Source of the DNA: Burkholderiaceae bacterium
GTDB taxonomy: Bacteria; Pseudomonadota; Gammaproteobacteria; Burkholderiales; Burkholderiaceae_E
Assembly (NCBI GenBank): GCA_019428955.1
Contig: JAHYJF010000062.1
Location: 1 to 14,940, forward strand
Direction: 5' to 3'
DNA length: 14,940 nucleotides
Shown: positions 1 to 6,570 of the stretch, in pieces
Numbering within the stretch: the stretch's first letter is position 1
Layout of the letters: each line of letters opens with the position of its first letter
The notes under the pieces: model-generated
Database searches by the model: none
Told to the model about the DNA's origin: nothing
The model's input: the letters and a program-made list of their open reading frames with translations, nothing else
Translations under genes and position numbers: made by a program

Positions 1-709
1 GACCCGCACGCTCTTCGATCACATTGACGGCCAGCCGATCGGCAAGGTCAATTTCGTGCTGCGTGACAGCCGCGATCGGATCTGGATCACGGTGTCCACG
101 CGCGTCAATCCGTGGACGCAGGCGGCCAGCAGCCGGGTGCGCGACGGCTACCTCGCCGTACTCGATGAGCACGGTCTGCGCGTGGTGGCCGACGGCTTCT
201 ATTTCACCAACGAGATTCGCCTCGACGCCAGCGAGCGGTGGCTCTACATCGTCGAGACGACCGGACCATACATCACGCGCATGCGGCTTGACGAGCAGGC
301 CGCTGGCGGCGTGCGCCTGGTCGAGCGCGAAATCTTCGGGCCGGAGCGCCTGGCCGGATATCCCGATGGCATCGCCTTCGACGCTTTCGGCAACCTCTGG
401 TGCACGCTGGTGATGGTCGACCAGTTGATCGCGCTCACGCCCCAGGGAGATGTGCGTTTGCTGCTCGACGACGGCAATTTTGCGGCCAGCCGCAATCTGC
501 TCGAGAAGATGGACCGCGGGACCCTCACCGCCGATGACATGGGCCGCGCCCGCGGCACGATCGCGCCGTGGATGGCCAGCATCACCTTCGGCGGCCGCGA
601 TCTGCGCACCGCCTATCTAGGCAGCCTGTTGGGCACCACAATTCCCTACTTCCGTTCGCCCGTGCCGGGCCTGCCGATGGTGCACTGGCGCCAACCGTTC
701 TCGGCATGA
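1..709 (+). CDS. SMP-30/gluconolactonase/LRE family protein, 5'-truncated
   Basis: The reading frame is open from base 2 to the TGA at 707-709, so about 235 C-terminal residues are visible and the true start lies outside the window. The GTG at 56 is internal to the continuing frame and need not be a start. The sequence has beta-propeller repeats typical of the SMP-30/gluconolactonase family: FTNEIRLD followed by WLYIVET, then the strongly diagnostic GYPDGIAFDAFGNLW, and near the end AYLGSL..TTIPYFRSPVPG. Family members are metal-dependent lactonases or related sugar and aromatic-lactone hydrolases; the substrate cannot be told here. The next gene starts 19 bases downstream with its own ribosome binding site, suggesting a shared catabolic operon. 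Family is confident; the exact reaction is not. Confidence 0.85.
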   Translation, partial: TRTLFDHIDGQPIGKVNFVLRDSRDRIWITVSTRVNPWTQAASSRVRDGYLAVLDEHGLRVVADGFYFTNEIRLDASERWLYIVETTGPYITRMRLDEQAAGGVRLVEREIFGPERLAGYPDGIAFDAFGNLWCTLVMVDQLIALTPQGDVRLLLDDGNFAASRNLLEKMDRGTLTADDMGRARGTIAPWMASITFGGRDLRTAYLGSLLGTTIPYFRSPVPGLPMVHWRQPFSA

Positions 710-715
710 CCACCA

Positions 716-721
716 AAGGAG
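716..721 (+). promoter_or_regulatory. Ribosome binding site of the cyclase-family gene
   Basis: AAGGAG lies 7 bases before the ATG at 729, just after the upstream stop at 709. It fixes the start of the downstream gene. Confidence 0.75.
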
Positions 722-728
722 CACAATC

Positions 729-1541
729 ATGACCAGACGTTTCGTTGACCTGTCGATCTTTCTCGAAAATGATGTGGTGAGCGATCCACCAGCCTTCGCT
801 CCCAAGATTCAGTACTTCACCCACGAGCAGAGCTTCGAGCAGATCGAGCCCTTCTTCCCCGGCCTCAAGAAGGAAGATCTGCCCGATGGCGAAGGCTGGG
901 CAGTGGAAATGGTGAACCTGACCACCCACAACGGCACCCATCTCGATGCGCCATACCACTTCCACTCGACGATGGACAAGGCGCTGGGCGCGAAGAAGCC
1001 GGCCATCACAATCGACGCGGTACCGCTCGAGTGGTGTTTCCAGCCGGCAGTGAAACTCGACTTCCGCCATTTCGCCGATGGCTACGTGGTGACCGCGGCT
1101 GACGTCGAGGCCGAACTCGCGCGCATCGACCACTGCATAGAGCCACTCGAAATCGTGGTGGTGAACACCCGTGCCGGATCGCGCTACGGCCACCCGGACT
1201 ATGTGGCCGCCGGCTGTGGCATGGGCTATGAAGCCACTATGTACCTGCTCGAGCGGGGCGTGCGTCTGACCGGCACCGACGCCTGGAGCTGGGATGCGCC
1301 GTTCGTTCATACTGCGGAAAAATATCGCGCGACCCATGACGCCGGATTGATCTGGGAAGGCCATAAGGCCGGCCGCGACATCGGCTATTGCCACCTCGAG
1401 AAGCTGCGCAACCTTGAAGCGCTGCCCACCGACGGCTTCTACATCAGCTGCTTTCCGCACAAGATACGCGGCGCCTCGGCGGGCTGGACGCGCGCGGTGG
1501 CGATCTTCGATGACGCTCTGACTGGCCCAGGTTCGCGCTGA
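729..1541 (+). CDS. Cyclase family protein (kynurenine formamidase/isatin hydrolase-like metal hydrolase)
   Basis: This 270-residue protein starts at an ATG with a good AAGGAG site 7 bases upstream. It carries the hallmark metal-binding motif HxGTHxDxPxH of the Pfam Cyclase family as H67-N-GTH-L-D73-A-P75-Y-H77. Characterised relatives, KynB-type arylformamidases and isatin hydrolase, are soluble Mn- or Zn-dependent amidases that open aryl-formamide or cyclic amide bonds. The conserved segment around GTDAWSWDAP in the C-terminal half also fits this family. It is not next to other kynurenine-pathway genes, so kynB is not assigned. The SMP-30-type gene 19 bases upstream suggests that both hydrolyse ring or lactone intermediates of one catabolic route; that is inference. 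Confidence 0.85.
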   Translation: MTRRFVDLSIFLENDVVSDPPAFAPKIQYFTHEQSFEQIEPFFPGLKKEDLPDGEGWAVEMVNLTTHNGTHLDAPYHFHSTMDKALGAKKPAITIDAVPLEWCFQPAVKLDFRHFADGYVVTAADVEAELARIDHCIEPLEIVVVNTRAGSRYGHPDYVAAGCGMGYEATMYLLERGVRLTGTDAWSWDAPFVHTAEKYRATHDAGLIWEGHKAGRDIGYCHLEKLRNLEALPTDGFYISCFPHKIRGASAGWTRAVAIFDDALTGPGSR

Positions 1542-1643
1542 TCCGGCCGCCGCAAGGCTGCGCGAGTTATAAGCACCAACGCCTGCCGCCGCTCAGGTCG
1601 ACGTCCAGAGCGTGCGCCGGGTCACGGTGTCACGGGCCGGGTT

Positions 1644-2294
1644 TCAATATGACGCCTGGAGTGCGTCCTTCACCAGGTCCTGCAGCTGCCTCAGGCCGAA
1701 GCTGGGCAGGGGCCGGCCGTTGACGAAGAACTCCGGCGTCGCCTGGACGCCGAGCGCGCTGGCGTCAGCGAGATCCTGCTCGATGTGCTGGCCGATCTCG
1801 GGCGCGTTCATGTCGACGCGCAGCTTATCGAGGTCGAGTCCGAGCCCCTGCAGCGGGCCCCAGATCCGGTCGAACTGGGCGGTGTGGTTGACCACCCAGG
1901 AGGACTGGCTCCCCAGCAACGCCCGCAGCGTCTCCAGATACTTGTCCTGGGCGCGCGATGCCTCGAGCACCCGCACCACCGGTTCGCTGCCGTTGTGGAA
2001 CGGGACGTGGCGAATCGTCAGGCGGATGCGGTCCGGGTTGTCGGCCATGATGCGCTTGACCTCGGGGTAGAACTGGGCGCACGTCCCGCAGGCGGGATCA
2101 AGAAACTCGACGATATGCACTTTGGCCTGCGGATTGCCAAAGGTCGGCGAATAAACCCGCAACAGGCGCGTTTGGTTGGCCGCCGCAAGCTCTTCCGCCT
2201 TCTTGGAGAGCTGTACCTGGTAATAGATGGCGCCGATGACGAATGCCGCCAGCAGCAAGACCGCCGAGCCAATGAAGAGTGTTTTCCGGTTCAT
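1644..2294 (-). CDS. Membrane-anchored DsbA/BdbD-family thiol oxidoreductase
   Basis: This 216-residue protein has an N-terminal hydrophobic segment (about residues 5-25), probably an uncleaved anchor or signal peptide, followed by a thioredoxin-like domain. The redox motif is C69-G-T-C72 in a DPACGTC context, and the cis-proline loop is ATP187 before EFFVNG, as in DsbA/BdbD proteins. It would introduce disulfides into exported proteins. The frame is open further upstream to 2387, but the ATG at 2294 is chosen because it overlaps the dsbB-like stop in an ATGA arrangement and precedes the hydrophobic segment directly. Its electron acceptor is probably the DsbB/BdbC-type protein encoded immediately upstream. 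CGTC differs from the CPHC of E. coli DsbA, so redox potential and direction are uncertain. Confidence 0.85.
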   Translation of the reverse strand: MNRKTLFIGSAVLLLAAFVIGAIYYQVQLSKKAEELAAANQTRLLRVYSPTFGNPQAKVHIVEFLDPACGTCAQFYPEVKRIMADNPDRIRLTIRHVPFHNGSEPVVRVLEASRAQDKYLETLRALLGSQSSWVVNHTAQFDRIWGPLQGLGLDLDKLRVDMNAPEIGQHIEQDLADASALGVQATPEFFVNGRPLPSFGLRQLQDLVKDALQASY

Positions 2295-2740
2295 TTCTTT
2301 ATTCGTAGATGGGCCGCAAACAACAGGGCGGCGATGATGGTGAAGGACAACAGCGAGAGTAATGGAATGGTCACGAATCCAAACCACTGGATCTGAATTT
2401 CAGTGCAGGGCACCCCCTGCGTGCAGGGCTTGAGCGATTCCGGGATGACGCCATGGATGAGCAGTACATGGAAGGCGGCAATCAGCCAGCCGATCAGCGC
2501 CAGCGGCAGGGTATAGCGCACGATCCGGCGATCAAGCGGAAACAGCCCCAGCGGCAGCAAGATTGCCAGCGGGAACATGAAAATGCGCTGGTACCAGCAC
2601 AACGAGCAGGGCGGGACCTTCATCACTTCGCTCAGGAACATGGCGCCCAGGACCGCGACGCAGCTGAGCAGCCAAGCGCCAAAGAGCATCGACCAGGCGC
2701 TTTCGCTTGCCGGCGCCTGACTGGTGGGATTGCTTGTCAT
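2291..2740 (-). CDS. Disulfide bond formation protein B (DsbB/BdbC type)
   Basis: This is a 149-residue integral membrane protein with four predicted hydrophobic helices (about residues 18-37, 53-68, 76-96 and 121-143). The first periplasmic loop holds C45-S-L-C48 followed by WYQR, and the second loop holds the cysteine pair C106 and C112 (CTQGVPC). These four cysteines are those DsbB uses to pass electrons from its DsbA partner to quinone. The CSLCWYQRIFMFP stretch looks more like BdbC/short DsbB proteins than E. coli DsbB. The start overlaps the galD-like stop (ATGA at 2737-2740), with AAAGGA/AGGAAGG just upstream, and its stop overlaps the next start. The oxidase pair is thus translationally coupled. 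Confidence 0.9.
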   Translation of the reverse strand: MTSNPTSQAPASESAWSMLFGAWLLSCVAVLGAMFLSEVMKVPPCSLCWYQRIFMFPLAILLPLGLFPLDRRIVRYTLPLALIGWLIAAFHVLLIHGVIPESLKPCTQGVPCTEIQIQWFGFVTIPLLSLLSFTIIAALLFAAHLRIKK

Positions 2741-3858
2741 TTACCTTCCTTTCCGGCGCTCGGTCCCAGGTCGGCCGCAGGCGCCCAGACCGCTCCTGGC
2801 ACAAACAGTGTTCCGGCCATTATCTTGCGGGCAGTGCGCAGCACTCCCGCGCATTCGATCTCGAAATCCTCGCCGGCGCCACGGCAGGCGATTGCGACCT
2901 CGATCCTGCCCGAAGGATGCTCGATGATGATAGGTGTCGGTTGCACGCTGCGCTCCGGAATTACGATCGTGGCGGCCACCGTATCCGGCGCCAGCAGGCA
3001 GGCGCCGACGCAGATCGCTCCGGTTACCGCGTGACTCGGATGGCAGTTCTGCGGGACGAAGTAGCGCGAAGTGACCGTGCCGCCAAAGCGCGCCGGCGCG
3101 AGCAGCGCAACCCGCGGAATCACCCGGCCGGCAACGTCGCCCAGCCCCATCCGCCGACCAGCCTCCTGGCGGATCGGCTCCATGCGCTCATAGAACGCGC
3201 GGTCGGCGTCGATCTCTGCGGGGGTCTCGTAGCCGCTGAGGCCAAAGTCGGCCGAACGCGCGATCAGCATTGGCACGGCGACGTCGACACAGCTGACCTC
3301 GATGCCGGCGATTTCCTCGCGGCTGCGTCCGGTGGGAAAAAGCTTGCCGGTCTGCGATCCGACCACCCCCATGAAGTCGAGCAGGATCGGTGCGGCGGAG
3401 CCGGGCACCCCGTCGATGCGCGCCTCGCCGTCGTAAACCACCGAACCGCCCGAGGTGCGAACCGCGGCGTGCACCAGCGCCCCGGTGTTGACGCAATTGA
3501 TCCGCACCCGCGTGAGTTCGCCACCGGGGGCCACCAGCCCCATCTCGATGGCCGCCGGACCGACGCCGGCGAGAATATTGCCGCAGGTCGGGCCGAAGTC
3601 CACCGCAGTGTCGCCAACCTGCGCGAAGAAGTAGTCCACGTCGGCCTCGGGGTGACGGGAGCGCGAGAGCATGGCGACCTTGCTGGTCACCGAGGCGCCG
3701 CCGCCGACCCCGTCGATCTGCAAGGGGTGGCCGGAACCCAGCGCGCTCAACAGCACCCGTGCCAGGGTCGTGCGATCAGGGGGTAGGTCGGCGGCATCAA
3801 AATACGGGCCGCGCGACGTACCACCCCGCATCAACAGGCAGGGAATGGTGGTTTGCAT
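2737..3858 (-). CDS. galD: PrpF/GalD family protein, probable 4-oxalomesaconate tautomerase
   Basis: This 373-residue protein has the DAP-epimerase-like PrpF fold signatures. It opens with IPCLLMRGGTSRGPYF (RGGTSRG at 11-17), continues with QIDGVGGG..SVTSKVA (47-62) and TCGNILAGVG (91-100), and has IDGVPG, LGDV and EHPSG downstream. This pattern closely matches GalD of Pseudomonas putida, which tautomerises 4-oxalomesaconate in gallate breakdown, more than PrpF of the methylcitrate cycle. K60 and C92 sit where PrpF relatives keep a catalytic lysine and cysteine; this is inferred from motif position. It is the first gene of a three-gene operon with dsbB- and dsbA-like genes. No gallate or protocatechuate genes are visible, so the substrate is not confirmed by context. 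Confidence 0.8.
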   Translation of the reverse strand: MQTTIPCLLMRGGTSRGPYFDAADLPPDRTTLARVLLSALGSGHPLQIDGVGGGASVTSKVAMLSRSRHPEADVDYFFAQVGDTAVDFGPTCGNILAGVGPAAIEMGLVAPGGELTRVRINCVNTGALVHAAVRTSGGSVVYDGEARIDGVPGSAAPILLDFMGVVGSQTGKLFPTGRSREEIAGIEVSCVDVAVPMLIARSADFGLSGYETPAEIDADRAFYERMEPIRQEAGRRMGLGDVAGRVIPRVALLAPARFGGTVTSRYFVPQNCHPSHAVTGAICVGACLLAPDTVAATIVIPERSVQPTPIIIEHPSGRIEVAIACRGAGEDFEIECAGVLRTARKIMAGTLFVPGAVWAPAADLGPSAGKEGK

Positions 3859-3903
3859 CGCGCGATTCTACCCACCGCGGCCAAAACCATTCCCGACCCC
3901 CAC

Positions 3904-3933
3904 CCATTGCCCGACAGCTTCCATCGGGCATGG
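3904..3933. repeat. Inverted repeat between mscL and the galD-like gene, possible mscL terminator hairpin
   Basis: TGCCCGA (3908-3914) and TCGGGCA (3924-3930) form a 7-bp stem with a 9-base loop. CCA and TGG outside it extend the stem to about 10 bp with one bulged base. The repeat lies just past the mscL stop on the minus strand and before the galD start. No clear T-run follows, so a classical Rho-independent terminator is uncertain. Confidence 0.4.
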
Positions 3934-3984
3934 TGGCGGAGTGAAGCGAGTCCTGGCGCCGTCCGGGTGGAACTCAGGCGCCGG

Positions 3985-4404
3985 TCACAGCTCCGAGGTG
4001 CAGTGCGGGCAGCGGGTCGCCTTGATTGGGATGTTGCTAAAGCACTTCGGACAATCCTTGGTGGTCGGCGCCGCCGGAGCCGGGACATCCTTGCGCTTGA
4101 GGCTATTCATGCCCCTGATCACCATGTAGATACAGAAGGCCACGATCACGAAATCGAGCACCGTGTTCACGAACACCCCGTACTTGATGGCGACGGCTTC
4201 GGCGGTCGCGGTCTTCTCGCTCAGCGTGATCGCCAGCTTGGAGAAATCGACCCCTCCCATGGCCATGCCGATTGGCGGCATGATCACGTCGTTGACCAGC
4301 GAGCTGATGATCTTGCCGAATGCGCCGCCGATGACGATACCAACCGCCATGTCGACCACGTTGCCGCGCATCGCGAAATCCTTGAATTCCTTCATCATGC
4401 TCAT
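3985..4404 (-). CDS. mscL: Large-conductance mechanosensitive channel MscL with C-terminal zinc ribbon
   Basis: This 139-residue inner-membrane channel opens under high membrane tension to release solutes during osmotic downshock. The N-terminus KEFKDFAMRGNVVDMAVGIVIGGAFG is the conserved amphipathic helix and TM1, with IMPPIG at the end of TM1. TM2 is around VNTVLDFVIVAFCIYMVIRGMN (about 79-100). After a short Ala/Pro linker, the tail has two CxxC pairs, C118/C121 and C132/C135, forming a zinc-ribbon-like module absent from E. coli MscL. The ATG at 4404 follows GAGGAGA at 4412-4418 with 7 bases of spacing. The gene stands alone between inverted repeat 3904-3933 and the rhomboid gene 93 bases upstream, in the same orientation. 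Confidence 0.96.
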   Translation of the reverse strand: MSMMKEFKDFAMRGNVVDMAVGIVIGGAFGKIISSLVNDVIMPPIGMAMGGVDFSKLAITLSEKTATAEAVAIKYGVFVNTVLDFVIVAFCIYMVIRGMNSLKRKDVPAPAAPTTKDCPKCFSNIPIKATRCPHCTSEL

Positions 4405-4411
4405 GGCTCGA

Positions 4412-4418
4412 TCTCCTC
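4412..4418 (-). promoter_or_regulatory. Ribosome binding site of mscL
   Basis: On the minus strand GAGGAGA lies 7 bases before the ATG at 4404 and supports this start over the internal Met codons that follow at once. Confidence 0.7.
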
Positions 4419-4497
4419 ATTAGTCATTATGGGAACGCCGCGCATCCCTGCGGGCAATCTTAGACCCCAGCCGCCGTTATGAGAAGGGTAGCCAGCG

Positions 4498-5085
4498 TCA
4501 GTGCCGCCGCCCAAACGGCGGCTGGCCGCGCCAATACCGTATGACCATCCAGCCGCCGAACAGGCCGCCGAGATGGGCGAAGTGCGCCACTCCGGCGGCG
4601 CTGCCGGTAACCCCCAGGCTCAGTTCAACCAAGCCGTACAGCGTGACGAACAGCCACGCCGGCATCGGGATCGGTGGAATCAGCGGCGTGATCTTGCGCC
4701 GCGGGAACACGATCGCAAAACCGGCCAGCAGGCCGAACAGGCCACCCGAGGCGCCGATCGTCGGAGCCATGCTCTGGGAGAACATTCCGACCACCAATTG
4801 CGCGACTGCCGCAGCGAGCACACTGACGCCGAAGAACACCGCCATGCGGCGTGACCCCCAGACCCGCTCGAGCTCGGAACCGAACATCCACAGGCCGAAC
4901 ATGTTGAACATGAGGTGGGTGAGTCCCGCGTGCAGGAACCCGTAGGACGCCAGCTGCCAGGGCATGAATAAACCGGAGCCGAGCGGCCAGAGCGCAAACC
5001 ACTGGATGATCGCCGGACCTGCCATCTGGGTGAGCAGGAACATCACCACGTTGGCGATGACTAGAAACTGGGTGACTGGCGGCAT
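4498..5085 (-). CDS. Rhomboid family intramembrane serine protease
   Basis: This 195-residue polytopic membrane protein has the rhomboid core. H57-LMF-N61 is the HxxxN motif that helps form the oxyanion hole. GASGGLFG carries the nucleophile S113, and HFAHLGGLFGG carries the catalytic H171. About six hydrophobic helices are visible, consistent with the minimal rhomboid fold, and there is no extra cytoplasmic domain like that of GlpG. Rhomboids cleave transmembrane helices inside the bilayer; the substrate is unknown here. A TTG at 5091 is also in frame, but the ATG at 5085 is preferred because AGGAG lies 8 bases before it. The gene begins 25 bases after the mnmE stop, so it is probably the last member of the rpmH–mnmE transcription unit. 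Confidence 0.92.
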   Translation of the reverse strand: MPPVTQFLVIANVVMFLLTQMAGPAIIQWFALWPLGSGLFMPWQLASYGFLHAGLTHLMFNMFGLWMFGSELERVWGSRRMAVFFGVSVLAAAVAQLVVGMFSQSMAPTIGASGGLFGLLAGFAIVFPRRKITPLIPPIPMPAWLFVTLYGLVELSLGVTGSAAGVAHFAHLGGLFGGWMVIRYWRGQPPFGRRH

Positions 5086-5093
5086 TGGCAATA

Positions 5094-5098
5094 CTCCT
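5094..5098 (-). promoter_or_regulatory. Ribosome binding site deciding the rhomboid start
   Basis: AGGAG on the minus strand lies 8 bases before the ATG at 5085. It would be only 2 bases from the alternative TTG at 5091, which is why the ATG was chosen. Confidence 0.65.
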
Positions 5099-5110
5099 GT
5101 GGCGAGCGGT

Positions 5111-6520
5111 TCATTTTCCGATGCAGAACCGGCTGAAGATCACACCGAGCAGATCGTCGGCGCTGAAGGCGCCGGTGATCTCTCCCAGGCGCTGCTGGGC
5201 GCCGCGTAGTTCCTCGGCGAGCAGTTCGAGCCGCTGCGCCCCGGCACGGGCATGATCATCGGCCTGGGCGAGGTGCTCGCGAGCGGCGGACAGGGCTTCG
5301 AGATGGCGGGCGCGCGCCAGGAAGGTCGACTCGCCGCTGCCGTGCCAGCCGGCGGTAGCGAGCAGCGCGCCGCGCAGCCCCGCAATGCCCACGCGGGTCT
5401 TGGCCGAGAGCCACACCGCGCGTGTGCCCTCGGCGTGAGCCGGAATCTGGCACAGGTCGATCTTGTTCCAGACATCGATCACCGGCACGTGGGGCCGCAG
5501 CCGTGCGACCAGCGCCCCGGCCAGCCTGGCCTGCAGCCCGGCATCAGCTCGCTCCTCGCTGCCGGCGGTCGCTGCGGTTTCGCGCACATCGCGCAGATGC
5601 AGCACCACGTCGGCGCGGTCAACCTCTTCCCAGGCGCGCGCGATCCCGATCCGTTCGACCTCATCGTCGCTGTCACGCAGGCCGGCGGTGTCGATGATAT
5701 TGAGCGGCACGCCATTGAGCTGGATCGGCTGGGTGACCTTGTCGCGGGTGGTGCCCGGAATGGCCGTGACGATCGCCACCTCGGCGCCGGCGAGCGCGTT
5801 CAGGAGCGACGACTTGCCGACGTTGGGCGCGCCCGCGAGCACCACGTTGAGCCCCTCGCGCAGCAACGCTCCCTGGCGGGCCTGGTCGATCGTCGCGTCG
5901 AGCCGGGTGCGCAGCGCGGCGAGCTGGCCGCGCGCGTCGCTGCCCGCGAGGAAATCGATCTCCTCTTCGGGAAAATCGAGCGTCGCCTCGACCAGCATCC
6001 GCAGGTCGACCAGCGCGTCGACCAGGGCGCCGACCGCGCGCGAGAACTCGCCTTCCAGCGAGCGGGTCGCCGATCGTGCCGCCTGTTCGGTGCTGGCATC
6101 GATGAGGTCGGCGACCGCCTCGGCCTGGGCCAGGTCGAGCTTGTCGTTGAGGAACGCCCGCTCGGTGAATTCGCCCGGCCGCGCCAGCCTGATCTCAGTG
6201 CCGGCAGCGCCCGTGCGGCCGGCCTCGAGTACCCGTTCGAGCAGCATCCGCAGCACCACCGGACCGCCGTGGCCCTGGAGCTCGAGAACGTCCTCGCCGG
6301 TATAGGAGTGGGGTGCCGGGAAATGGATCGCGACGCCACGATCGATGGTGGCACCATCGGCGGCCCGAAACGCCGCGTAGGTGGCCTGGCGCGGCACCAG
6401 CGCCCGGCCGATCAGGGCCTCGATAAGCGGCGCCAGGTCGGCTCCGGAGACTCTTACCACCCCGATTCCGCCGCGCCCCGGGGCAGTGGCCAGCGCCGCG
6501 ATGCCCGGGCGCGCCACCAC
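5111..6520 (-). CDS. mnmE: tRNA modification GTPase MnmE (TrmE)
   Basis: MnmE, with MnmG, adds the carboxymethylaminomethyl group to wobble U34 of certain tRNAs. The N-terminal folate-binding domain is recognised by ALATAPGRGGIGVVRVSG and SYTGEDVLELQGHGG. The inserted G domain has GAPNVGKS (about 230-237 with this start), GTTRD (256-260), DTAG (277-280) and NKID (352-355). The protein ends in the invariant CIGK motif with its catalytic cysteine. The start is uncertain. The frame is open to an ATG at 6616, which would overlap yidC by 46 bases and add 32 atypical Pro/Ala/Gly-rich residues. GTG codons at 6550, 6520 and 6517 are alternatives, and 6520 gives 469 residues aligned with homologues. 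No strong Shine-Dalgarno site decides between them. Confidence 0.95.
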   Translation of the reverse strand: MVARPGIAALATAPGRGGIGVVRVSGADLAPLIEALIGRALVPRQATYAAFRAADGATIDRGVAIHFPAPHSYTGEDVLELQGHGGPVVLRMLLERVLEAGRTGAAGTEIRLARPGEFTERAFLNDKLDLAQAEAVADLIDASTEQAARSATRSLEGEFSRAVGALVDALVDLRMLVEATLDFPEEEIDFLAGSDARGQLAALRTRLDATIDQARQGALLREGLNVVLAGAPNVGKSSLLNALAGAEVAIVTAIPGTTRDKVTQPIQLNGVPLNIIDTAGLRDSDDEVERIGIARAWEEVDRADVVLHLRDVRETAATAGSEERADAGLQARLAGALVARLRPHVPVIDVWNKIDLCQIPAHAEGTRAVWLSAKTRVGIAGLRGALLATAGWHGSGESTFLARARHLEALSAAREHLAQADDHARAGAQRLELLAEELRGAQQRLGEITGAFSADDLLGVIFSRFCIGK

Positions 6521-6570
6521 GGCTGCCGCCGGCGGGGTTCCGGCACTCACCCCGGCCGAAGCTGCGGGGC

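Noticed and set aside
582..1460. Minus-strand open frame opposite the cyclase-family gene
   Set aside because: The plus-strand frame has the HxGTHxDxPxH motif and a good ribosome binding site; the antisense frame has neither.
1542..1643. Possible bidirectional terminator between the convergent cyclase and DsbA-like genes
   Set aside because: GC-rich repeats such as TCACGG occur twice, but as direct copies. I found no stable stem followed by a T-run on either strand.
2707..3786. Plus-strand open frame (359 residues) opposite the galD-like gene
   Set aside because: Its composition is Arg/Ala/Asp/His-rich with no motif, while the minus-strand frame has clear GalD/PrpF signatures and overlaps neatly with dsbB.
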